Of a stretch of DNA of 23,335 nt, positions 16,301-23,335 are shown in pieces; the stretch's first letter is position 1, and each line of letters begins with the position of its first letter. The translations under genes and the position numbers were made by a program. Below the pieces are notes generated by a model. The model worked only from the letters and a program-made list of their open reading frames with translations, searched no databases and had not been told where the DNA came from. The DNA is from an uncultured Eubacteriales bacterium. GTDB lineage: Bacteria; Bacillota; Clostridia; Lachnospirales; Lachnospiraceae. Where the stretch lies: the NCBI GenBank assembly GCA_902783795.1, contig CACZSO010000038.1:1-23335 (forward strand), given 5' to 3'.

Positions 16301-18040
16301 TTGAAAATAAGCTTTAAAAAAATACTTGCCCTGCTGCTTGCAGCTGTTATGGTGATGGCTCTCGCGTCTTGCGGAAGCAGCGGATCCAGCGATACAAAGC
16401 CGGCCGGAACAACATCGGCGCCTGCTCAGTCTGAGGCAGAAAAGACTGAACCTGCAAAGACTGAACCCGCACAGACGGAAGAGGCTCAGCAGAGCAGTGA
16501 AGAGGCCGGATCCTCGGCAGAGTATGGGTCCCCTGAGGAGATCCTGTCCAGAGATTTCTCGAAACCTTTTAAGATCGAGTATGCCGGCGTGCAGCTGCAG
16601 GACGGCAATGATAATAACCACGGCAACGCTTATGATGACTGGTGGTCAAACACATTCAACGTTGAATGGGATGCCACATCTCTTACTTTTGAAAACTGGA
16701 CACAGAGAATGAATACCTGGCTGAATGCTGATGATATTCCGGAATGGTGCGTCTGGAACTTTAATGCCGGTGACGCCATCAACTATGTGGACCAGGGCAT
16801 CATCCTGAAGCTTCCGGATGGCTGGAAAGAAAAATATCCGAATCTGGCTGCTTCCCAGGAACTGGTACCCGCTGCAAAGTACTATGAAGAATTGCTGGGC
16901 GGTACTTACTTTATTTTCCGTCCCATTTATGCGACAAACTTCCCGGCCGATATTATCACCAGCCATTATGCCGTCAACCTTCGTGTGGACTGGGCTGAAA
17001 AGGCCGGTTACGACCTTTCCAAGAATATAGAAAGCAACCAGATCACTTTGGATGAGTTTATAGCCTATAACCAGGCTGTGAAAGATGCCGGCATTGTCGA
17101 GTATCCTTTCGTAGGCACGACCTCTCACTTCATCTCTCTGGCAGGCATGTGTTCTGAGCATGACGGCGCCAGCATGACAGCATTCTATAAAGGCGAAGAC
17201 GGCAAGTACCATTGGGGTCCTGCGGAAGAATCTTCCGGTATCAAAGCCAACTTGCTGAAACTGAAAGCCATGTATGATGCCGGCCTTGTCTACCCGGAAT
17301 TCTACACTATTTTGAATGATGATGACCAGCAGTATTTTAATACAGCCGGTACTGCTGCTTCCATCTGCGGCAACGGCATGGCTGTGCTGATGGACCGTAA
17401 CACCAGATACATGAAAGAGAACCTGGATCTGGATTACTGGAAGGTGGGCGTTGAGCTGATCCTGACAGATGAGAACGGGAAGCATCATGGTGATATCAAT
17501 GATAACTTCTGGGGATGCAACATTATTTCTCCCTACATTGACGAAGACAAACTGGAAAGACTGCTGACCATCTGGGATTTCGATTGTACAGAATATGGAC
17601 AGATGTGCGTCCGTATGGGTATCCCGGAAACTGACTGGACTTATGACGCAGACGGCAACCTGGTGAACCTCTTAGAAGGCGGTATCGGCATCACTGAAAA
17701 GTACGATGTGGTTCCGATCATTTATGGCAACATGGTGGTCCTTTCCGATGACTTTGGTTTTGTGAATCCGGCATTTGATGAGAGAGCCCGGGCAAGGATC
17801 AAAGAACTGATGATCCAGCGTGCAGGGATCACCACGGCGAGAGAGAAGACCAAAGACTGGAATCTTGCATCCTACAGCTCGCAGGCATTGAATCTTGCGA
17901 CCATGACTTACGCGGATGAATACGCGAACCTGATCACGACATCCGGCGACTTCTCCGAGAACTATGACAAGTGGGTCAAAGAGAAGATGGCCTTGATCCA
18001 GCCTGTGCTGGATGACCTGAATGAAAAGTTTGCTGACTAA
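16301..18040 (+). CDS. Extracellular solute-binding lipoprotein, second copy
   Basis: Paralog of the preceding gene, 579 residues, alignable over its whole length with well over half of the residues identical by eye. Long shared blocks include WAEKAGYDLSKNI, LDEFIAYNQAVKDAG and ALNLATMTY. It has the same lipobox (LASC, C24) and a similar TEPAKTEPAQTEE linker. The start is TTG at 16301 with a weak GGAG ten bases upstream; an ATG 14 bases earlier is out of frame and soon stops. The weak start and upstream hairpin suggest lower expression than copy one. Differences fall in parts of the C-lobe and the 265-285 segment, which could change ligand preference. Confidence 0.92.
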   Translation: MKISFKKILALLLAAVMVMALASCGSSGSSDTKPAGTTSAPAQSEAEKTEPAKTEPAQTEEAQQSSEEAGSSAEYGSPEEILSRDFSKPFKIEYAGVQLQDGNDNNHGNAYDDWWSNTFNVEWDATSLTFENWTQRMNTWLNADDIPEWCVWNFNAGDAINYVDQGIILKLPDGWKEKYPNLAASQELVPAAKYYEELLGGTYFIFRPIYATNFPADIITSHYAVNLRVDWAEKAGYDLSKNIESNQITLDEFIAYNQAVKDAGIVEYPFVGTTSHFISLAGMCSEHDGASMTAFYKGEDGKYHWGPAEESSGIKANLLKLKAMYDAGLVYPEFYTILNDDDQQYFNTAGTAASICGNGMAVLMDRNTRYMKENLDLDYWKVGVELILTDENGKHHGDINDNFWGCNIISPYIDEDKLERLLTIWDFDCTEYGQMCVRMGIPETDWTYDADGNLVNLLEGGIGITEKYDVVPIIYGNMVVLSDDFGFVNPAFDERARARIKELMIQRAGITTAREKTKDWNLASYSSQALNLATMTYADEYANLITTSGDFSENYDKWVKEKMALIQPVLDDLNEKFAD

Positions 18041-18259
18041 GGAAATATGGTTTGATAAACTTAAGGATTAATTCAGGCAGTAATGTCCAAAGCGGTCTGC
18101 TTTAAGCAGTTTTTTTGAAAAGCGGCTTAAAGCAGAATACGGCGCCCTATGGCTTTTGCTGCGGGCGCCGTTCTTTTTTAGAGAATGATGGAAGCTTCTT
18201 AAAAGAAGCAGGTCTCCGGATCTTAAGATCCGGGGATGTATGTAAAAGGAGAAAGGAAT
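18041..18259. other. Intergenic region with several hairpins between transporter and esterase genes
   Basis: No gene seen. In order it contains a TCTGCTTTAAGC/GCTTAAAGCAGA inverted repeat (18096-18136) whose left arm is followed by T7, the main terminator, a GCTTCTT/AAGAAGC stem (18194-18209), and an 18-base perfect palindrome CCGGATCTTAAGATCCGG (18216-18233). No clear promoter was found for the downstream genes. A ribosome binding site (AAAAGGAG) precedes the ATG at 18260. Confidence 0.55.
18139..18179 (+). terminator. Rho-independent terminator closing the transporter operon
   Basis: ACGGCGCCC (18139-18147) pairs perfectly with GGGCGCCGT (18163-18171), followed by TCTTTTTT. It has a GC-rich 9-bp stem and lies about 100 bases after the second binding-protein gene. 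Confidence 0.82.
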
Positions 18260-19717
18260 ATGTCTTTTACATTTAATCTAAATTATCCGGAAGCGCCGGA
18301 ATATCCGGTGAAAGAGACTGTGACCAGGCCCGGCCATGAAAATCTTCCGCCGATGCCGCCGTACCGGGAAGGGTACAGCTTTGCCGGCTGGTACCGGAAT
18401 CCGGACGCGAATCATCCGAAGGCAGGAAGCCATTTAAATGAAGAGATCCCTGCCCGTAAATATTTATTTGACCAGACTGAATATAACGGGATCCTCTATG
18501 CCGGATGGAAAGAGGAGATCCAGGATTATACAGAAGTATACAGAAAGGCCCGCCAGCTGATGATGCATTATCTTATGCTGGATGATGCGCCGTATTATTA
18601 TCTGTTCCTTACAATGTACGAGATCGAATTCCAGAATAATACCACGGCCATGTATGAGATGGCAAAGCATCCGGATGAGCATTTCCGGCCGATGTTCGAT
18701 CAGATGGCAGAGGCCCTGGAGGAAGCCCTGGCAGTGATGAAGGGCGATGATTCGGACAGACTTTATGACTTCTGGTGCGATGGCCCGATGCCGCGTCTTC
18801 CCGAGGATTTCGTCAGGATCAACGGCAAAGAAACAAAGGGGGTGGCTATCCAGGGATGTCTGGAGGATGATCCCGGTTTCCGGCCTTTCCTGGTGGATAT
18901 GCGTCTTCCGGAGCCGGAAAAGGCTATCGGGACCGCCATCCTTTCTCCCTCTATCCGCGGCGGACATGGGGAAGGGCTGAAGACAGCGAGAGAACTGAAT
19001 GCCCGTGGCTACAACGCTTTTATCGTGGAACCCAGATATGACCGTTTTAAACGGGGTGATAAGGAATTTGGCCGCCAGAACAGCTATGTGCTGGAGATCC
19101 TGGATGTGCAGCGTGCCGTCCGCTTTATAAAATATAACGCAGATAAGTTTGGTATAGACATTGACCGGCTCATTTCAGTCGGATTCTCGAAGGGAAACTG
19201 TATCCATTATATCAGTTCAGAACTGTTTGATCTTGCGCCGGATGAGATTCCTTTCCGGCTGGCAGATGGAGAAGAAGTGCATGCGGCAGGTCATGAAACG
19301 GATGATATCGACCGTATTCCGGCCACGGTTTCCGTGAATACTCTCTGCTATGGCGACGCGGTGCTTACCCGGGCCCGGATACCCATGCCGGACCAGACAG
19401 ACGCATCGCAGGCGGAGCCTTCCTGGGATATCCATGAGAGCCGGATCTATACGAAGGAATATATGGAAAAAGGCTTCCTGATGCCCGCCCGGTTCATCGT
19501 CATCGGGACCGGGGACTTCCTGGTGAACTTCCTGCTGGCAAAAGGTCTGGATGCGAATATGAAGGATCCGGATAAACTGTATGAAGTTCCCTGGGAGCTG
19601 CATATGTACGATAAGGTGCCCCATGGCGTGGGAAGCGGCACGCAATATGAAAATTATGGAAAAGTCTGGGATTCAGCCGATGTATTCTACCGGATGAACC
19701 TGGGACGGAAGCTGTAA
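18260..19717 (+). CDS. Esterase-like alpha/beta hydrolase with N-terminal Listeria-Bacteroides-type repeat, first copy
   Basis: A 485-residue protein. Residues 5-84 resemble the Listeria-Bacteroides (InlB B-type) repeat: REGYSFAGWYRNPD and a closing LYAGW. A helical linker follows (about 88-165). Residues 200-485 look like an alpha/beta hydrolase. The nucleophile is probably S310 in GFSKG, the acid possibly D419, and the histidine H455 in KVPHGVGSGT. The stretch RGYNAFIVEPRY...EILDVQRAVRFIKYNADKFGID is typical of BD-FAE-like carbohydrate and feruloyl esterases. There is no signal peptide, although this repeat is normally found on surface proteins. ATG at 18260 is chosen for its AAAAGGAG site; an upstream GTG at 18236 lies beside the palindrome. 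Deacylation of an imported sugar is inferred. Confidence 0.78.
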   Translation: MSFTFNLNYPEAPEYPVKETVTRPGHENLPPMPPYREGYSFAGWYRNPDANHPKAGSHLNEEIPARKYLFDQTEYNGILYAGWKEEIQDYTEVYRKARQLMMHYLMLDDAPYYYLFLTMYEIEFQNNTTAMYEMAKHPDEHFRPMFDQMAEALEEALAVMKGDDSDRLYDFWCDGPMPRLPEDFVRINGKETKGVAIQGCLEDDPGFRPFLVDMRLPEPEKAIGTAILSPSIRGGHGEGLKTARELNARGYNAFIVEPRYDRFKRGDKEFGRQNSYVLEILDVQRAVRFIKYNADKFGIDIDRLISVGFSKGNCIHYISSELFDLAPDEIPFRLADGEEVHAAGHETDDIDRIPATVSVNTLCYGDAVLTRARIPMPDQTDASQAEPSWDIHESRIYTKEYMEKGFLMPARFIVIGTGDFLVNFLLAKGLDANMKDPDKLYEVPWELHMYDKVPHGVGSGTQYENYGKVWDSADVFYRMNLGRKL

Positions 19718-19739
19718 AGGCTGCGGGGAAAGGAGAGAT

Positions 19740-21146
19740 ATGATCACTTATCATCTGAATTATGACGATGCTCCGGCTTACCCTGAGAGCCTGTCTGGTA
19801 TATTAGCTGCCCGCATGAAGGATCTGCCGCCTCTGGCGCCGGTGAGAGAGGGTTACTGCTTTGAAGGCTGGTATAAAGACGCAGCCCTTAAAGAACGCTT
19901 TTTCCTTTTTGCGCCGGAAAACGAAGAATACGAGGGAAATCTTTACGCGAAGTGGGGACCTGCGGTTTCTGATTATACAGAATCTTATAAAAAAGCCCGG
20001 GAGATCATGCTGCATTATACCGCTTATGATCTTAAGTCCTATAATTATCTGTTTGCTTCCATGTCTCAGCTGGAGTTTTCAAAGTCCCTGGCCTTCGGAC
20101 TGAAACAGGCAAAGGATCCGGATCCTGAATGGCGGCCTTTATTTGAACAAAACCGGGCAGCGCTTTCAGAGATTCGTCCCATCGGCGATGATTCCGAAAG
20201 GATCTATGATATCTGGTGCGGCGGGGATATGCCGGTCATGCCGGAGGATTTCAAGGTGCTGGAGGAGACGCCGAAAGGCATTTTCCCGGCCATGCAGGCC
20301 TGCCTGCAGGATGATCCCGGTTTCCGTCCGTTTTTGCTTAATATGTGCCTTTCTGAGCCTCAGAAGGCCAAAGGGACGGCCATACTGTCTCCCTCCATCC
20401 GGGGCGGCATGGGCGAAGGTATGCTGACGGCGCTGGAACTGAACCGCCGCGGATATAATGCCTTTGTGGCGGAGCCCAGATTCAACCGTTATATCAAAGA
20501 CGGAAAAGAATTCAACTTTACATCCAAATATTGCCTGGAGATCCTGGACGTGCAGCGGACCATCCGTTTTCTTAAGTTTAACGCGGAGAAATTCGGCATC
20601 GATCCAAAACGGCTGATCACGGTGGGCTTCTCTAAAGGCAACTGCATCCACCGGGTCAGTTCCTTCCTTTTCGATCTGACACCGGACCAGGTCCCCTTCT
20701 TTTATGATGACGGGACCTGTGCTTACGCGGCAGGCCATACGAATGATGAGATCGACAGGATCCCGGCCGATGTTTCCGTGAATACGGTGGTGTATGGAGG
20801 AAGGGTGCTGGCGCCGGACAGCCTGACGAATGCGGTGACATCGTCCCGTATCTACACAAAAGAGAACCTGGAGAAGGGTTTCCTGTATCCCGGCGTGATC
20901 TATGGTGTGGGCAACTATGATGAAGTCACCTTTGCCATGCTGAATGCTTTCAATGAGAATAACAAGGATCCGGAGAAACTGTATGATGTTCCCTGGGAGG
21001 CCCATGTTTATGATAAAGTGCCTCACGGCATCGGGTCCGGCACACAGTTTGAAAACTTCGGTAAGTTCTGGGATGCCGCCGATGTTTTCTACCGGACGAA
21101 TCTGAACAGAGTGTCGGAAGATGTGAAGTTCGAGCGTGAATTTTAA
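19740..21146 (+). CDS. Esterase-like alpha/beta hydrolase with N-terminal Listeria-Bacteroides-type repeat, second copy
   Basis: Tandem paralog of the preceding gene, 468 residues with the same architecture: repeat domain at 3-72 (REGYCFEGWYKD, LYAKW), helical linker, then hydrolase domain. The likely triad is S298 (GFSKG), D394 and H429 (KVPHGIGSGT). Both copies share DDPGFRPFL, TAILSPSIRGG and the GTQ(F/Y)EN(F/Y)GK motif after the histidine. It starts 22 bases after its partner with AAAGGAGAG before the ATG, so the pair is co-transcribed. It lacks about 17 residues of its partner, including the stretch after the VSVNT motif. The pair may act on different acyl positions or form a heteromer; the sequence does not say which. 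Confidence 0.78.
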   Translation: MITYHLNYDDAPAYPESLSGILAARMKDLPPLAPVREGYCFEGWYKDAALKERFFLFAPENEEYEGNLYAKWGPAVSDYTESYKKAREIMLHYTAYDLKSYNYLFASMSQLEFSKSLAFGLKQAKDPDPEWRPLFEQNRAALSEIRPIGDDSERIYDIWCGGDMPVMPEDFKVLEETPKGIFPAMQACLQDDPGFRPFLLNMCLSEPQKAKGTAILSPSIRGGMGEGMLTALELNRRGYNAFVAEPRFNRYIKDGKEFNFTSKYCLEILDVQRTIRFLKFNAEKFGIDPKRLITVGFSKGNCIHRVSSFLFDLTPDQVPFFYDDGTCAYAAGHTNDEIDRIPADVSVNTVVYGGRVLAPDSLTNAVTSSRIYTKENLEKGFLYPGVIYGVGNYDEVTFAMLNAFNENNKDPEKLYDVPWEAHVYDKVPHGIGSGTQFENFGKFWDAADVFYRTNLNRVSEDVKFEREF

Positions 21147-21158
21147 GGGAGGTTTGCT

Positions 21159-22661
21159 ATGCGTGCGATCATGGTCATGTATGATACCCTGTGCCGGCGC
21201 ACATTGCCGAACTATGGAGATACACAGGCGATAATGCCGGCTTTCGAAAGATTGGCTGAACTGGCAGTAACCTTTGATAACTGTTATGTGGGGAGTCTTC
21301 CCTGTATGCCGGCCCGCCGGGAGATCCATACCGGCAGGCTGAACTTTCTGCATCGGGGCTGGGGACCCATTGAACCTTTTGATGATTCCATGCCGGAAAT
21401 CCTGAAAAGAGCCGGTATCTATACCCATCTGGTCTCGGATCACGATCATTACTGGGAAGATGGCGGCGCCACGTATCATACCCGGTATAATACCTGGGAG
21501 AACGAGCGGGGCCAGGAGATCGATACCTGGAAGGGGGATCTTCACGAGTATCTGGATACTCACAGCTTTGGCTCTGCAAATCCGGAGATCGCAAAGTTTC
21601 TTCAGGCTTTCCGCCGGCAGAATACCATCAACCGGGTTTATATCGAAAAGCAGGGGCGCTTCCCTCAGGAAAATGTTTTCGATAAAGGGCTGGAATTCAT
21701 CGAGACGAATCATGAATTTGACAACTGGTTTTTACAGATCGAGACCTTCGACCCCCATGAGCCCTTTACCGCTCCTGTAGAGGACCAGAATCTGAACGGC
21801 ACTGATGAAAGCTTCCCCTATGACTGGCCTCCTGCCGGCAAAGTCCGGGAGGACGATGTGTTTATCGGGGAGGTGAAAAAGAAGTACTATTCCCTGCTCA
21901 CTACCTGTGACCGTTCCCTGGGACGGGTGCTGGATATGATGGACAAGTATGACATGTGGAAGGATACGATGCTGATCGTGAATACCGACCACGGCTTCCT
22001 GCTCTCCGAACATGACTGGTGGGGCAAGAATGTCATGCCCATGTATAATGAGATCTCAAATATCCCGCTGTTCATCTGGGATCCCCGGAGCGGTGTCAAA
22101 GGGGAACGGAGAGCTTCCCTGGTACAGACCATCGACCTCGCGCCCACGCTCTTAAGCTTCTTCGGGCAGGAGATCCCCAAAGATATGAGGGGCCATGACC
22201 TTAAACCGGTCATCGAAAAGGATGAGAAAGTACGTGACTATGCCCTTTTCGGTATCTTTGGAGGCCAGACCGATATCACAGACGGGCGCTATGTCTATAT
22301 GCGTTCCCCGGTGACAGATAAAGATGAAAACGGGGATCCGGTATGTTATGAATATACCCTGATGCCTACGGATATGATGAACCGGAAACCCCTCGCTCAG
22401 ATGCAGGCAGCCACATTGGCGGAACCCTTCAGTTTTACCAAGGGAATGCCGGTACTGAAGCTTCCGGCAGGAAGAGGACATGGACCTGCCCAGTATGGAG
22501 AGGATGCGCTTTATGATCTGTCTTCAGATCCGGGACAGAGACGGCCCATAGAAGATGAGAAAGTAAAGACGCGGATGCTGAAAGCCATGGCGGAAGTGTT
22601 TGCGGAGAATGATGCACCACAGGAACAGTACATCCGGCTGGGGCTTAAAATACCGGAATAA
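21159..22661 (+). CDS. Cytosolic type I sulfatase (formylglycine, Cys type)
   Basis: A 500-residue sulfatase of the arylsulfatase/alkaline-phosphatase superfamily, predicted to remove sulfate esters from a sugar. The active-site signature is C49-M-P-A-R53 in SLPCMPARREIHTGR, so C49 should be converted to formylglycine. D9 near the N terminus, D277-H278 (NTDHGF), K290 and H200 (DPHEP) fit the metal and sulfate site. There is no signal peptide, so it works inside the cell. Maturation in an anaerobe would need a radical-SAM maturase (anSME), which is not in this window. GGGAGG precedes the ATG, 12 bases after the second esterase, so they share an operon. Phosphonate monoester hydrolase activity is the main alternative for this fold. 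Confidence 0.88.
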   Translation: MRAIMVMYDTLCRRTLPNYGDTQAIMPAFERLAELAVTFDNCYVGSLPCMPARREIHTGRLNFLHRGWGPIEPFDDSMPEILKRAGIYTHLVSDHDHYWEDGGATYHTRYNTWENERGQEIDTWKGDLHEYLDTHSFGSANPEIAKFLQAFRRQNTINRVYIEKQGRFPQENVFDKGLEFIETNHEFDNWFLQIETFDPHEPFTAPVEDQNLNGTDESFPYDWPPAGKVREDDVFIGEVKKKYYSLLTTCDRSLGRVLDMMDKYDMWKDTMLIVNTDHGFLLSEHDWWGKNVMPMYNEISNIPLFIWDPRSGVKGERRASLVQTIDLAPTLLSFFGQEIPKDMRGHDLKPVIEKDEKVRDYALFGIFGGQTDITDGRYVYMRSPVTDKDENGDPVCYEYTLMPTDMMNRKPLAQMQAATLAEPFSFTKGMPVLKLPAGRGHGPAQYGEDALYDLSSDPGQRRPIEDEKVKTRMLKAMAEVFAENDAPQEQYIRLGLKIPE

Positions 22662-22707
22662 AAGATTTCTCAGCGGGACACCTTATCTGTCTGCCCTGCA
22701 GGCAGCC

Positions 22708-22785
22708 CCCTTCCCCAAAAGGGAAGGCTCAGGCTTCCCCTTCTGGGGGAAGCTGTCGGCGAAGCCGACTGATGAGGGGGCCTTG
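22708..22785. repeat. Intergenic palindromic repeat element, copy 2
   Basis: It contains three stems: CCTTCCC/GGGAAGG (22709-22727), GCTTCCCC/GGGGAAGC (22733-22753) and GTCGGC/GCCGAC (22755-22769), then TGATGAGG. The reverse complement carries CATCAGTCGGC...GCCGACAGCTT and AAGGGGAAGCC, matching the second half of the copy at 4814-4988. It is non-coding and sits between the sulfatase and the last gene, possibly acting as a transcription boundary. Confidence 0.78.
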
Positions 22786-22838
22786 AATAATTTCCCATAT
22801 AAGATTTTGTAAGCAGTAAGCTGGAAAGGAGAAGGAAG

Positions 22839-23335
22839 ATGAGTGTTTTTGACAGATTTATGCCGGCAACTCAGGCGTTTTTCACAAAAATGCGTTCAGA
22901 GGGCGTGAAGCGGTATGACGTGGATTCCACAGTGGAAGTCTGGAAGATGCGGGACAATGTGTATTCCATGCTGGCACCCAGTCCCGGCATGGGCGGAGAT
23001 GCCTGGATGCATCTGATCATCGGCCCGGAAAAAGCCATGCTGATCGATACCGGATTCGGCATCGGCGACTTAAAAGGGCTGGTGGAAGAACTTACGGATA
23101 AGCCCATCGTGCTGGTGAACTCACATTTCCACGGTGACCACACCTATGGAAATTACCAGTTTGACAAAGCATATATCCACAAACTAGATGCGCCGTATCT
23201 CAGGGATCAGATGAACCCGGAAGCCCGCGCCAGGATGGTTCCGAAAGCCGCACCGGATTCATTCTATAAGGACGAAGATATCGTAGCGTTCCGGGAATAT
23301 GAGATCGTAGAAGTGGAGGATGGGTATACCTTTGA
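22839..23335 (+). CDS. MBL-fold metallohydrolase, N-terminal part
   Basis: Partial gene, open to the right edge, with 165 complete codons visible. The start ATG at 22839 has AAAGGAG upstream. The metal-binding motif H-F-H-G-D-H (SHFHGDHTYGN, around residue 95) follows LIDTGFGIGDLKGLVEEL, the usual MBL strand-turn-helix. The order of motifs resembles the second MBL domain of the three-domain protein at 7347-9758. There is no signal peptide. The second half with the remaining metal ligands lies outside the window. It may be a lactonase, a phosphodiesterase or a sulfatase-like metallohydrolase; the family alone does not decide. Its position after the sulfatase suggests the same pathway, although the repeat element separates them. 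Confidence 0.85.
   Translation, partial: MSVFDRFMPATQAFFTKMRSEGVKRYDVDSTVEVWKMRDNVYSMLAPSPGMGGDAWMHLIIGPEKAMLIDTGFGIGDLKGLVEELTDKPIVLVNSHFHGDHTYGNYQFDKAYIHKLDAPYLRDQMNPEARARMVPKAAPDSFYKDEDIVAFREYEIVEVEDGYTF

Noticed and set aside
20166..21713. 515-codon minus-strand open frame
   Set aside because: It is antisense to the second esterase and the sulfatase, which have clear motifs and ribosome binding sites. The translated product is a low-complexity shadow without a known domain.

Overview
The window looks like a chromosomal segment from a gut-type Firmicute (Clostridia, most likely Lachnospiraceae or a close relative). The evidence is moderate GC content, strong AGGAGG-type ribosome binding sites with some TTG/GTG starts, an LplB/YtcP-type sugar ABC transporter with lipoprotein solute-binding proteins, a YesM-type sensor kinase, a domain-permuted GH3 glycosidase, and hairpin-rich intergenic repeats (GGGGAAGG / GACGGATGAGG / CATCAGTC) of a kind common in Clostridia. 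The taxonomic call is inference. No rRNA, tRNA, phage, transposase or CRISPR was seen.

Left part (1-7124). A GH3 beta-glycosidase with its domains in permuted order lies on the minus strand with a visible promoter. Next to it is a decayed gene that was probably a MATE transporter fused to a histidine-kinase-like ATPase. On the plus strand follow a MalY/PatB-type PLP lyase with a clear promoter framed by a 12-bp inverted repeat, a composite repeat element, a thioredoxin-reductase-like flavoprotein that lacks the usual NADPH-binding motif, and an M24 Xaa-Pro aminopeptidase.

Middle (7125-12532). A large three-domain protein (metallo-beta-lactamase fold, serine esterase, second metallo-beta-lactamase fold) converges on a minus-strand pair: a YesM-like sensor kinase and a small cysteine-rich DUF3795 protein. 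No response regulator is visible. About 300 bp of AT-rich, inverted-repeat-rich DNA separates the kinase from the divergent transporter genes.

Right part (12533-23335). Two CUT1 permeases and two paralogous solute-binding lipoproteins form an uptake operon closed by a strong terminator. Then come two tandem paralogous esterase-like proteins carrying an N-terminal Listeria-Bacteroides-type repeat but no signal peptide, a cytosolic Cys-type sulfatase, a second repeat element, and the start of another metallo-beta-lactamase-fold hydrolase cut by the window edge.

Working model (inference): the kinase senses an extracellular glycan, the transporter imports an oligosaccharide carrying sulfate and ester groups, and the cytosolic esterases, sulfatase and metallohydrolases remove those groups. 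The GH3 enzyme at the left end may cleave the resulting sugars. The import-then-deprotect arrangement, with duplicated binding proteins and duplicated esterases, is the most interesting part of the window.
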